The translations under genes and the position numbers were made by a program. DNA of 64,000 nucleotides from an uncultured Clostridium sp. (GTDB taxonomy: Bacteria; Bacillota; Clostridia; Lachnospirales; Lachnospiraceae): NCBI GenBank assembly GCA_900549235.1, contig URNT01000009.1:1-64000 (forward strand), in the 5' to 3' direction. Under the pieces are notes generated by a model. The model saw only the letters and a program-made list of their open reading frames with translations. It did not search any database and was not told the origin of the DNA. Below are positions 41,376 through 49,438 of the stretch, piece after piece (positions within the stretch are counted from its first letter, which is position 1; each line of letters starts with the position of its first letter).

Positions 41376-42979
41376 TACAGGGAACCATGTCTAACGCGGG
41401 AAAAAGCCTGATTGCGGCAGGGCTGTGCCGGATCTTTGCCCAGGACGGATACCGGACGGCTCCTTTTAAGTCCCAGAATATGGCCCTTAATTCATTTATT
41501 ACAGAGGAAGGGCTGGAAATGGGCCGGGCCCAGGTGGTTCAGGCGGAGGCGGCAGGGATACTGCCTACAGCAGATATGAACCCCATTCTGTTAAAACCCA
41601 CAACAGATGTGGGATCCCAAGTGATTGTTAATGGCATTTCCAGGGGAAATATGAAGGCCAGGGATTATTTTGCCTATAAAAGCAGTCTGGTGCCGGAGAT
41701 TCTGGCAGCCTACGGCAGGCTGGATCAGGCCTATGATGTGATCGTGATCGAAGGAGCGGGAAGTCCGGCGGAGATCAACCTGAAGTCCCAGGATATTGTA
41801 AATATGGGAATGGCAGAGATGGCAGACGCGCCGGTGCTTCTGGCCGGGGATATAGACCGGGGAGGGGTGTTCGCCCAGCTGTACGGTACGGTGGCTCTTT
41901 TGGAACCCCACGAGAAGGAGCGGGTTAAGGGCCTGATTGTCAATAAATTCAGAGGAGATCCTTCTATCCTGGAGCCGGGGCTTGCCCAGCTGGAAGAGCT
42001 GTGCGGGGTGCCGGTGGTGGGAGTGGTTCCCTTTATGGATGTGGATATTGAGGAAGAGGACAGCTTAAGCAGCAAGCTGGAGAAAAGAGAAAAGAGGCCG
42101 GCGGCCATTGACCTTGCAGTGATCCGTTTCCCAAGAATATCCAATTTTACGGACTTTGATGTGTTTTCCACTATGGAGGGTGTTTCCCTGCGTTATGTGA
42201 CGCGGCCGGAAGATCTGGGAAACCCGGATCTGATTTTTCTTCCCGGTACGAAAAATACCATTAATGATCTGCTGTGGATGCGTCAGAATGGCCTTGAGGC
42301 GGCAGTGAAAAAGCTGGCCAGCCGCCAGGTGCCGGTATGGGGAATCTGCGGCGGGTATCAGATGATGGGAGAGGTGCTGAGGGATCCTGAGGGGACAGAG
42401 GGCAGCCCTTTTGTCCAGGCAGAAGGCATGGGGCTTCTTCCGCTGTGCACTGAGTTTCAGAGTGAAAAGGTGCGGACTCAGGCAGAGGGCGCATTTGGAC
42501 AGCTGGACGGCTGCCTGGCAGGTCTTTCCGGGAAATCCATTACCGGCTATGAGATCCATATGGGCCGCACCTGGATTAACCGGGAGCTGGGCCCGGCGGA
42601 TACTGCCAGACTGGTAAAGGAACGGAGAGAGCCAGAAATCTGCCGCCCAGCCTGCTATGTGATGGAGAAAGGAAGCCATCAGGCCATGGAGGAGGGATGG
42701 AACCGGGGGAATCTATACGGCGCCTATGTACATGGGATATTTGACGGGCCGGGGATCGCTCAGGAGCTGGCAGCCTGCCTCTGCGCGAAAAAAGGCGTCA
42801 GTCCGGAAACCATAGGCTCCATGGATTACAGAGCCTACCGCCAGGCCCAGTATGACCGGCTGGCAGAGAATTTAAGAAACAGTCTTAATATGGACCGTAT
42901 TTATCAGATTATGGGATTAAAAAAAGGAGCGAAACATGAAACAGATACAGCTGGAGCAGGTGCTCCCGTCACAGATTGA
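41357..42979 (+). CDS. cbiP: Cobyric acid synthase CbiP
   Basis: Amidates side chains b, d, e and g of adenosylcobyrinate a,c-diamide using glutamine. The 540 residues start IMIQGTMSNAGKSLIAAGLCRI with the P-loop-like GTMSNAGKS, then PFKSQNMALNSFIT, and VIEGAGSPAEINL (about 130). The C-terminal glutaminase has nucleophile Cys in VWGICGGYQMMG and the His of GAYVHGIFDG. GAGGAG before ATG 41357 lies in cobD. The 3' end overlaps cbiC by 44 bases, an unusually long overlap for this operon; ATG 42936 of cbiC is nevertheless well placed. Confidence 0.94.
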   Translation: MAKAIMIQGTMSNAGKSLIAAGLCRIFAQDGYRTAPFKSQNMALNSFITEEGLEMGRAQVVQAEAAGILPTADMNPILLKPTTDVGSQVIVNGISRGNMKARDYFAYKSSLVPEILAAYGRLDQAYDVIVIEGAGSPAEINLKSQDIVNMGMAEMADAPVLLAGDIDRGGVFAQLYGTVALLEPHEKERVKGLIVNKFRGDPSILEPGLAQLEELCGVPVVGVVPFMDVDIEEEDSLSSKLEKREKRPAAIDLAVIRFPRISNFTDFDVFSTMEGVSLRYVTRPEDLGNPDLIFLPGTKNTINDLLWMRQNGLEAAVKKLASRQVPVWGICGGYQMMGEVLRDPEGTEGSPFVQAEGMGLLPLCTEFQSEKVRTQAEGAFGQLDGCLAGLSGKSITGYEIHMGRTWINRELGPADTARLVKERREPEICRPACYVMEKGSHQAMEEGWNRGNLYGAYVHGIFDGPGIAQELAACLCAKKGVSPETIGSMDYRAYRQAQYDRLAENLRNSLNMDRIYQIMGLKKGAKHETDTAGAGAPVTD

Positions 42980-43586
42980 AAAACGCAGCTTTGAGCTGAT
43001 CCGCCAGGAGCTTGAAGAAATGGGAAAAAGCCTGAAGGAGGATCAGGCTCCGGTGATCCTGCGGGCAATCCACACGACAGCGGATTTTGACTACGCAGAC
43101 AACCTGGTATTTTCAGACCATGCCATAGAACGGGGAAGGGAGGCTTTAAAGCAGGGAGCTCTCATCATCACAGACACCAACATGGCCCGGGCCGGAATCA
43201 ACAAAAAAAAGCTGGAGGAGCTTGGCTGTCAGGTACTCTGCTTCATGGCCGACCAAGACATAGCAGAGCAGGCCAAAGCCCAGGGCACTACCCGGGCCGC
43301 CGCCAGCATGGAAAAAGCCGCCGCCCTCATCCGCCACCAAGACCGCCCCTGCATCTTCGCTATCGGAAACGCCCCCACCGCCCTCATCCGCCTCTATGAG
43401 CTGATCCAGGAAAAAAAACTCCGCCCCGCTCTCATCATCGCCGCCCCCGTCGGCTTCGTAAACGTCATCCAGTCCAAAGAACTCATCCTGGACCTTAAAA
43501 ATACAGAATACATCGTAGCCCAGGGAAGAAAAGGCGGCAGCAACGTAGCCGCCTCCCTCTGCAACGCCCTCTTATATTCCATCTAA
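42936..43586 (+). CDS. cbiC: Cobalt-precorrin-8 methylmutase CbiC
   Basis: Moves the C11 methyl to C12, giving cobyrinate. The 216-residue product has the family motifs IRAIHTTADFDYADNLVFSD (RAIHTTADFDYA with the catalytic His at about 49), IITDTNMARAGI, FAIGNAPTALIRLYEL and GFVNVIQSKELI. AAAAGGAG at about 42923-42930 supports ATG 42936. The first half uses the G- and T-containing codons of its neighbours, whereas from about 43200 the coding strand becomes C-rich, with mostly NNC third positions to the stop. This change within one intact gene is unusual. It is the last gene of the cobalamin run and is followed by a repeat cluster. Confidence 0.93.
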   Translation: MKQIQLEQVLPSQIEKRSFELIRQELEEMGKSLKEDQAPVILRAIHTTADFDYADNLVFSDHAIERGREALKQGALIITDTNMARAGINKKKLEELGCQVLCFMADQDIAEQAKAQGTTRAAASMEKAAALIRHQDRPCIFAIGNAPTALIRLYELIQEKKLRPALIIAAPVGFVNVIQSKELILDLKNTEYIVAQGRKGGSNVAASLCNALLYSI

Positions 43587-43608
43587 AAATTTGTTTATTT
43601 TTCCAAAT

Positions 43609-43630
43609 CTTACTCCTGCCAAGGAGTAAG
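43609..43630 (+). terminator. Short hairpin after cbiC
   Basis: CTTACTCCT (43609-43617) pairs perfectly with AGGAGTAAG (43622-43630) around a four-base loop. There is no T-tract on the plus strand, so the terminator role is uncertain. Confidence 0.35.
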
Positions 43631-43678
43631 AGAGGGCCCATTTTCCAGGCCCGCCTGCGTGCGGGATTAGTCTGTCTC

Positions 43679-43840
43679 AGAGCGTGTTTGAAAATTCATT
43701 TCCGCCATCTGCACGCCCCACTTCGCGGTATATCCAGGCCGGATTCAGTCAGCGTAGCCCACTACGCCTCCTTCATCCGGCCTGGATCTCCCACAAAGTG
43801 TGACGCACATCTGACGAAAAGCAATTTTCAAACACGCTCT
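43679..43840. repeat. MITE-like cruciform element with 18-bp terminal inverted repeats
   Basis: AGAGCGTGTTTGAAAATT (43679-43696) is exactly repeated in inverse at 43823-43840. Inside lie a 13-bp stem (ATCCAGGCCGGAT 43732-43744 with 43775-43787) and a 6-bp stem (GCGTAG/CTACGC). The arms also contain CCGCCATCTGCAC, shared with family A copy 2 at 37260. Confidence 0.78.
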
Positions 43841-43860
43841 GGTATAAAAAAATCGGCGTT

Positions 43861-43914
43861 AAGGGGCCGGGTCTGCACTGTCTGAGTGAAACGAGTTTGC
43901 AGACCCGGCCCCTT
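43861..43914. repeat. Hairpin repeat, family B, copy 1
   Basis: AAGGGGCCGGGTCTGCA (43861-43877) pairs perfectly with 43898-43914 around a loop with CTGTCTGAGTGAAACGAGTT. Its flanks (GGCGTTAAG left, CTTGCTTTTAGCC right) and loop match, in inverse orientation, the copy inside 49424-49622, while the stem sequence differs but still pairs. Confidence 0.78.
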
Positions 43915-43997
43915 GCTTTTAGCCGGTTTTTATATACTTAGACAGGACTTCCCGCAAAGCCCCCGCGGTCCTGGAAAATGGGCCCTCTCTTACGGAC

Positions 43998-45410
43998 TCA
44001 CCCTTCTTTCCCATTCCAGCAATAAGTACAAAGCTTACAAGGCGAAATCCCAATCGATTCCACCAGATCGTCCAGCCTGTGGAACCGCAGTGAGGTGAAA
44101 TTCAGCCTCTTCCGGATCTCCTCAACCATCTCCTGATAATTCTGGCTGTCAGGATCCGCGTAGTTTTCCAGAACAGCCTGGGATACCTCGTTCCCCTCCC
44201 GGTCACGGATGACTCTCCGGGTGATCAGATCCAGCTCGGAGCTGGAGCGGGAGAAGTTCAGGTAGGGACAGCCAAAGAGCAGGGGCGGGCAGGCTGGACG
44301 GATATGAACCTCCTTTGCTCCGCTCTGGTAAAGAAACTCAGAGGTCTCTCCCAGCTGGGTTCCCCGGACAATGGAATCGTCAATGAGAAGGAGCTTCTTA
44401 TCGCGGATCAGGGTGTCCACAGGGATCAGCTTCATCCTGGCAATCAGGTTTCGCTGGCTCTGGTTCTGAGGCATAAAGGAACGGGGCCAGGTAGGCGTGT
44501 ATTTAATAAAGGGTCTGGCAAAGGGAACACCGGACTGGTTCGCGTAGCCGATGGCGTGGGCAATGCCGGAATCAGGAACGCCGGCCACAATATCAGGCTG
44601 TACCTCGTCCCGCTTTGCGAGGAGGCGGCCGCATTCATACCGCATGCTTTCTACGTTTACCCCCTCGTAGGTGGAGGTAGGGTAGCCGTAGTAGACCCAT
44701 AGGAAGGAGCAGATCTTCATTTCCTCTCTGGGAGCGCTTAAGGTAGTTACTTCCTCCGGTGTAATAAAAACGATCTCACCGGGGCCCAGTTCTTTGTAAT
44801 CCGTATAGCCCAGATTGATATAGGCAAAGCTTTCAAAGGAAGCACAGAAGGCGTTCTCCTTTTTGCCGATTACAATAGGAGTCCTGCCGTATTTGTCTCT
44901 GGAGGCGTAGATACCCTCAGGAGTCAGAAGCAGTATGGTCATAGATCCCTGGATCTTATCCTGGGCGTAGAGAAGGCCCTCTGTAAGGGTAGCTTTCTGG
45001 TTGATCAGGGCTGCTACCAGCTCGGTAGCATTGATGCGGCCTCTGCTCATCTCCATAAAATGGATATGACCATTTTTATAGGCGTCATCCACCAGCTCCT
45101 TTTCATTGTTGATCTTGCCCACGGTGGTGATGGCGAAACTGCCAAGATGAGACTGGATCAAAAGAGGCTGAGGCTCATTGTCAGAAATACAGCCAATGCC
45201 AAGGGTGCCCGAAAGCTCGTCCAGGTCTCCGTCAAATTTTGTACGGAACGGTGAATTTTCAATATTGTGGATGGCTCTTGTAAAGCCCTGGCTCTTGTCA
45301 TATACGGCCATGCCGCCCCGCTTTGTTCCCAGATGGGAATGATAATCTACTCCGAAAAATAAATCCAGCGTACAACTGTTTTTAGATGCAACTCCAAATA
45401 TTCCGCCCAT
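43998..45410 (-). CDS. PurF-like amidophosphoribosyltransferase lacking the catalytic Cys
   Basis: A 470-residue relative of glutamine PRPP amidotransferase. The N-terminal glutaminase fold and the C-terminal phosphoribosyltransferase domain (LLIDDSIVRGTQLGETSEFL, the PRPP-binding motif) are both recognisable. The mature enzyme normally begins with Cys (CGIFG), whose amino group and thiol do the catalysis. Here the start reads MGGIFGVASKN (ATG-GGC-GGA), so the glutaminase is expected to be inactive. The C-terminus has a CKLCTYCWNG cluster that may bind Fe-S, as in Bacillus PurF. ATG 45410 is chosen over the longer frame to 45488 because it restores the family N-terminus. The protein could use ammonia or be regulatory; another PurF is expected elsewhere. 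Confidence 0.8.
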   Translation of the reverse strand: MGGIFGVASKNSCTLDLFFGVDYHSHLGTKRGGMAVYDKSQGFTRAIHNIENSPFRTKFDGDLDELSGTLGIGCISDNEPQPLLIQSHLGSFAITTVGKINNEKELVDDAYKNGHIHFMEMSRGRINATELVAALINQKATLTEGLLYAQDKIQGSMTILLLTPEGIYASRDKYGRTPIVIGKKENAFCASFESFAYINLGYTDYKELGPGEIVFITPEEVTTLSAPREEMKICSFLWVYYGYPTSTYEGVNVESMRYECGRLLAKRDEVQPDIVAGVPDSGIAHAIGYANQSGVPFARPFIKYTPTWPRSFMPQNQSQRNLIARMKLIPVDTLIRDKKLLLIDDSIVRGTQLGETSEFLYQSGAKEVHIRPACPPLLFGCPYLNFSRSSSELDLITRRVIRDREGNEVSQAVLENYADPDSQNYQEMVEEIRKRLNFTSLRFHRLDDLVESIGISPCKLCTYCWNGKEG

Positions 45411-45458
45411 TCTGTCATCCCTTCTTTGCTTGGTATAATTGTAACGGTTAACGGAAAT

Positions 45459-45488
45459 ATCATAGCATATATTAGCGGTGAAGGACAA
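45459..45488 (-). promoter_or_regulatory. Likely promoter of the purF-like gene
   Basis: On the minus strand TTGTCC (45488-45483), an 18-base spacer, TATGAT (45464-45459). Confidence 0.4.
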
Positions 45489-45551
45489 TATACATCAGAT
45501 ATTATTTATACTTATGAATGATAATAAGGCGGACCTGGGGGAAAATGAAAA

Positions 45552-45580
45552 TTGAAAAAAGTGGAAAGCCATTGTATAAT
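45552..45580 (+). promoter_or_regulatory. Consensus sigma-A promoter of the pectinesterase gene
   Basis: TTGAAA (45552-45557), a 17-base spacer, TATAAT (45575-45580), 52 bases before the start. Confidence 0.75.
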
Positions 45581-45631
45581 GATGGCAGATGCAGCAAAGC
45601 CTGCACAAAACACATAAGGAGACCAGAAGTC

Positions 45632-46612
45632 ATGACCGAACAACATACCTATACAGTAGCCCAGGACGGCACAGGAGATTTTGCTTCCATAGGAGAAGCC
45701 TTACATACCATCGGCACAGAAGGCGCCGATCCGGTCCGTCTGTTTATAAAGAAAGGAACCTACCATGAACGGCTGGAGATCCGCAGACCCTTTCTGACCC
45801 TGGAGGGAGAGGATGCGGAGGAAACCATCATCACCTACGGCCTTTATGCCAGGATGGAGATGGAGGACGGGATGAAGCGGGGAACCTTCCGCTCCTATTC
45901 GGTTCTGATCGATACCCATGATGTGACGGCAAGAAGCCTGACCTTTAGAAATCACGCAGGCCCCGGCTCCCAGGTGGGACAGGCCCTGGCTCTTTATGTG
46001 GACGGAGACAGGATCCTGTTTGAGAACTGCCGTATGGAGGCCAGTCAGGATACTCTGTTTACAGGCCCTCTTCCTCCAAAGGAGATCGAACCAAACGGCT
46101 TTATCGGCCCTAAGCAGCATGCCCCACGGATCAACGGGCGCCACTGCTACCGGAACTGCCTGATCAGAGGCGACATTGATTTTATTTTCGGCAGCGCAAC
46201 CGCTTATTTTGAAGGCTGTGAGCTGTTTTCCAATAATATCGGCAAGGAGATCAACGGTTATGTAACCGCTGCCTCCACACCTGAGGGCCAGGAGTTTGGC
46301 TATGTATTTAAGGACTGCCATTTTACCAGTAACTGTCCTCCAAGAAGCGTGTATCTGGGACGTCCCTGGAGAAATTTTGCAAAAACCGTTCTTCTGAACT
46401 GCCGCCTGGAGGAGCATATCTGTCTGGAGGGTTGGCATGACTGGGGGAAGGAGGCGGCCCACGATACTCTGTATTACGCGGAGTGGCACAGCTACGGCCC
46501 GGGAGCGGCAGATGAGAAGCGTCCTGACTGGGTGGAAATTTTAAAGGATGGCGGTCAGGAGGCGTACACCATAGAGAAGGTTCTTTCCGGTACAGACGGC
46601 TGGAGGCCTTGA
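45632..46612 (+). CDS. Pectinesterase family protein, without signal peptide
   Basis: Removes methyl groups from galacturonate units (carbohydrate esterase family 8). The 326-residue beta-helix protein keeps the active-site motifs GQALALYVDGDR, CRMEASQDTLFTG (QDTL), GDIDFIFGSATAYF with the nucleophile Asp, and VYLGRPWRNF with the substrate Arg. It has no signal peptide or membrane segment, so it should be cytoplasmic and act on imported methylated oligogalacturonides. AAGGAG at 45616-45621 supports ATG 45632; the longer frame to 45518 runs through the promoter. A YesN-type regulator follows 13 bases later and is probably co-transcribed, so pectin-related control is plausible. Confidence 0.9.
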   Translation: MTEQHTYTVAQDGTGDFASIGEALHTIGTEGADPVRLFIKKGTYHERLEIRRPFLTLEGEDAEETIITYGLYARMEMEDGMKRGTFRSYSVLIDTHDVTARSLTFRNHAGPGSQVGQALALYVDGDRILFENCRMEASQDTLFTGPLPPKEIEPNGFIGPKQHAPRINGRHCYRNCLIRGDIDFIFGSATAYFEGCELFSNNIGKEINGYVTAASTPEGQEFGYVFKDCHFTSNCPPRSVYLGRPWRNFAKTVLLNCRLEEHICLEGWHDWGKEAAHDTLYYAEWHSYGPGAADEKRPDWVEILKDGGQEAYTIEKVLSGTDGWRP

Positions 46613-46625
46613 AAGGAGCAGGCAG

Positions 46626-48272
46626 ATGGAATTATATCGGATCCTTTTGGTAGATGATGAGGAAGAGGTAAGAAAGAGCATTATTAAAAAAATCGATTGG
46701 AACAGCGCAGGCTTTCAGGTGGCGGGAGATGCGGAAAACGGGGAGGATGCCCTGGAAAAGATCGAGGCATTGGAGCCGGATCTTATTATCACAGATATCC
46801 GTATGCCCTATATGGACGGCCTGAGCCTGGCAGAGCGGATCCGGCAGAAATATCCATCCATGAAGATTGTGATCTTTTCCGGCTATGACGATTTTGAATA
46901 CGCCAAGCAGGCCATTAAGCTGAATGTAACGGAATACATTTTAAAGCCGGTCAATGTAGAGGAGATGACGGCCATTCTGGTGCGGATCAAGGCAAACCTG
47001 GATCAGGAAATCGAGCAGAAGCGGAATGTCCGTCTCCTAAGAGAAAATTATGTAAAAAGCCTGCCGATTTTAAAGGAGCAGTTTTTAAATGATCTGGTAA
47101 GCCGCCCTCTGGATGAGGCTCTTGCTGAGGCCCGTCTTGGGGAGTATGACATCCATCTTTCCGGAGCCCGCAAATGGGTGGCGGCAGCCATTGACATAGA
47201 ACGCCCGTCCACACCTGAGGGCAGTCTGCCCATCCACCGGGAAAAGGATCTGATCCCCATTTCCGTGATGCAGATCGTAGAGGAAAAGCTGGCCTCCTAC
47301 TGCCGCTTTGCCATCTTTACCCTGGCAGGTTCCATGGAGCCAGAACTGGCTGTGATCGCGGCTATTGACGGGGAAAACAGCCAGACAGGTCTCATCGACG
47401 TGCTAGGAGATATATGCAAAGAGGTGAGAAAGATCCTTGAAATCCCCATCACCATCGGCGTGGGACACGGCTGCCCGAAGCTGACGGAGGTGTTCCACTC
47501 TTATCAGGATGCGGTGAATGCCCTGGGCTATAAAGCTATTGTTGGAGGGGGAAGTACCATTTATATCAATGATGTGGAGCCTGTGAGCAGAGGGAAGCTC
47601 CAGTTTGACGGGAAGGATGAGGCGGAGCTGACAGCCGCTGTGAAATTCGGCCCGGAGGGAAAGATACGGGAGACCGTCCGCAGGCTTACAGGGAAGATGA
47701 ATGACGCCAAGGTCCATTTCAGGCAGTGCCAGGCTTATATGCTGGGGATTTCCAACTGTCTGATCCAGCTGAGCCAGATGTATGACCTGGATCTGAGCCA
47801 TGTGTTTGAGTGTGGCAGCGAGAGAGGGGACGGCTGCACCCTGGTGCCCAAGTTCCAGAAAACAGAGGAATTTGCCCAGTGGCTTTTGTCAGCGGCTCTC
47901 AGCATGAACCAGGCCATGAGTCAGGAGCGGGACAATACAACTAAGCAGGTGATCCAGGAGGCCAGACAGTATATTTTAGATAATTACCAGGATCCGGAGT
48001 TGTCGGTAGAGAAGATCTGCCGTCACCTCCATATGAGCCCGGCCTATTTTTCCACCTTGTTTAAGCGGGAGACGGGACAGGCGTATATCGCCTATCTGAC
48101 GGAGCTGCGTCTTAATAAGGCGGTGGAGCTTCTGAATAAGACAGATGACAAAACCTATGTGATCGCCGCCAAGGTAGGGTATCAGGAGCAGAATTATTTC
48201 AGCTATGTATTTAAAAAACGGTTTGGTATTTCGCCCACCAGGTTTCGGGGGGCAAAGAAGGCGCCCCTTTAA
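46626..48272 (+). CDS. YesN-type response regulator (receiver plus AraC DNA-binding)
   Basis: The 548-residue regulator has a receiver domain at 1-125 (VDDEEEVRK, phosphoacceptor Asp57 in IITDIRMPYMDG, Lys in YILKPVNVEE), a long middle region of unknown function, and two AraC-type helix-turn-helices at about 440-545 (VEKICRHLHMSPAYFSTLFKRETG and VIAAKVGYQEQNYFSYVFKKRFG, given as spans of the motif). YesN proteins normally pair with a YesM kinase encoded beside them. Here the nearest YesM gene is at 56275-58059, separated by trigger factor, clp, lon and engB. AAAGGAG lies before ATG 46626. It probably controls the pectinesterase gene, the mgl genes, or both. Confidence 0.9.
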   Translation: MELYRILLVDDEEEVRKSIIKKIDWNSAGFQVAGDAENGEDALEKIEALEPDLIITDIRMPYMDGLSLAERIRQKYPSMKIVIFSGYDDFEYAKQAIKLNVTEYILKPVNVEEMTAILVRIKANLDQEIEQKRNVRLLRENYVKSLPILKEQFLNDLVSRPLDEALAEARLGEYDIHLSGARKWVAAAIDIERPSTPEGSLPIHREKDLIPISVMQIVEEKLASYCRFAIFTLAGSMEPELAVIAAIDGENSQTGLIDVLGDICKEVRKILEIPITIGVGHGCPKLTEVFHSYQDAVNALGYKAIVGGGSTIYINDVEPVSRGKLQFDGKDEAELTAAVKFGPEGKIRETVRRLTGKMNDAKVHFRQCQAYMLGISNCLIQLSQMYDLDLSHVFECGSERGDGCTLVPKFQKTEEFAQWLLSAALSMNQAMSQERDNTTKQVIQEARQYILDNYQDPELSVEKICRHLHMSPAYFSTLFKRETGQAYIAYLTELRLNKAVELLNKTDDKTYVIAAKVGYQEQNYFSYVFKKRFGISPTRFRGAKKAPL

Positions 48273-48721
48273 AAGGGCGCTTTCTCTTTTGAAAGACGGC
48301 TGTTCTGGAACTGCCCGGAAAAGGTCACATCCTCGCCGAACCAGTCAGGGGGCACAAAATCCAGGGCCTCCTGTTCAGAGGCAAATTCCACCTCTCCAAG
48401 GTTCAGGCCTTCATACTCCCCTTCAAATACATCCAGCTCGATGGTATATTCTTTAAAGGGAATCAGGTAGCGGCGCTTTTTCAGTACAATGCCGTCGGCT
48501 TTTGTAAGAAGATGGGTGTAGGCGGCTTCATTCAGCGGAAGATTATATTCTTCCCTGGAAAGGAGGCCCTTTCCCTTGTAGGTGAGATAATATGCTTCAT
48601 CCTCTCTGCGGATCCGTACCACCGGGTCGGTGCAGAGATAAGCCTGCTCGATCTGGTGGAAGGGATAGTCCTGCAGATTTTCAGGGCATTTCCAGATTCT
48701 GTATTTACGTTCGATTTCCAT
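48269..48721 (-). CDS. CYTH domain protein
   Basis: The 150-residue protein opens with EIERKYRI, the ExExK signature of CYTH (triphosphate tunnel) enzymes, and continues with alternating charged strands such as VVRIRREDEAYYLTYKGKG and YTIELDVFEGEYEGLNLGEVEFAS. CYTH proteins bind organic or inorganic triphosphates in a metal-dependent tunnel. Members act as adenylate cyclases, thiamine triphosphatases or tripolyphosphatases, and the sequence does not say which. It overlaps the YesN stop by four bases tail to tail. AAGGAGG lies before ATG 48721 on the minus strand. Confidence 0.85.
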   Translation of the reverse strand: MEIERKYRIWKCPENLQDYPFHQIEQAYLCTDPVVRIRREDEAYYLTYKGKGLLSREEYNLPLNEAAYTHLLTKADGIVLKKRRYLIPFKEYTIELDVFEGEYEGLNLGEVEFASEQEALDFVPPDWFGEDVTFSGQFQNSRLSKEKAPF

Positions 48722-48874
48722 AGTCTCCTCCTTGTGTTTTGGAAAAAATATTAGTGGCTTTCACTAAGATTTTATTTTTTTTGATTTTATTATCATATCA
48801 TTTATCACTTTTCAGGAAAAGGTATCAATGATAAAATAATGTCAATAATTAAAAAGTGGAAAGGGAATAAAAAT

Positions 48875-49438
48875 ATGTCAAAGGTTTTTGCTTTTCTTGC
48901 AGACGGTCTGGAAGAGGTAGAGTGTCTGGCAGCCGTAGATGTGCTGCGCCGCTCCGGTGTTGAGGTTGTACTGGTATCCATCACGGGAAAGAAAGAGATC
49001 ACCGGTTCTCACAAGATTGTATTTATGGCGGATGCTCTGTTTGAGGATGTGGACACAGACGAAGCAGACGTACTCTTCCTGCCGGGGGGTATGCCCGGTA
49101 CAAAGCACTTAAAGGCCCATCAGAGCCTGGCAGAGGCCATCGTAAAGGCCAACAAGCAGGGCCGCCGCATTGCCGCGATCTGCGCCGCGCCCAGCATCCT
49201 GGGGGCCATGGGACTGTTAAAAGGAAAGACAGCAACCTGTTATCCCGGTTTTGAGGAGGAACTGGAGGGAGTTTCCTATACAAGACAGGGAGTTGTGACA
49301 GACGGAAATATAACCACAGCAAGAGGACTTGGATTCGCTCTGGATCTGGGGCTTGAGCTTTTGAGGCTTTTGCAGGGGGCTCAGCAGGCGGAGAGAGTGA
49401 TGGAGGCGATACAGTATCCGAGAGGAACCGCAAGGTAA
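48875..49438 (+). CDS. DJ-1/PfpI family protein
   Basis: The 187-residue protein has the DJ-1/PfpI fold with conserved Glu in FLADGLEEVE and nucleophile Cys103 in AAICAAPSILG, followed by the GVVTDGNITTARG and FALDLGLELL segments. DJ-1-like proteins have been linked to glyoxalase III or protein-deglycase activity and oxidative stress; no specific activity is claimed. ATG 48875 is chosen because the protein then starts as in homologues; GGAAAGGG lies about 10 bases upstream. The last five codons and the stop are part of the left arm of the 199-bp inverted repeat at 49424-49622. Confidence 0.88.
   Translation: MSKVFAFLADGLEEVECLAAVDVLRRSGVEVVLVSITGKKEITGSHKIVFMADALFEDVDTDEADVLFLPGGMPGTKHLKAHQSLAEAIVKANKQGRRIAAICAAPSILGAMGLLKGKTATCYPGFEEELEGVSYTRQGVVTDGNITTARGLGFALDLGLELLRLLQGAQQAERVMEAIQYPRGTAR

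Larger units (their letters stand above)
43626..43993. repeat. Outer inverted repeat enclosing two hairpin elements
   Basis: A perfect 24-base inverted repeat (43626-43649 and 43970-43993, containing AGAGGGCCCATTTTCCAGG) brackets 320 bases that hold the elements at 43679-43840 and 43861-43914. The 411-base gap between cbiC and the convergent purF-like gene contains no protein gene. Confidence 0.8.

Noticed and set aside
43688..44098. Open frames of 65 and 70 codons in the repeat cluster after cbiC
   Set aside because: They run through inverted repeats, have no ribosome site and show no protein-like composition.
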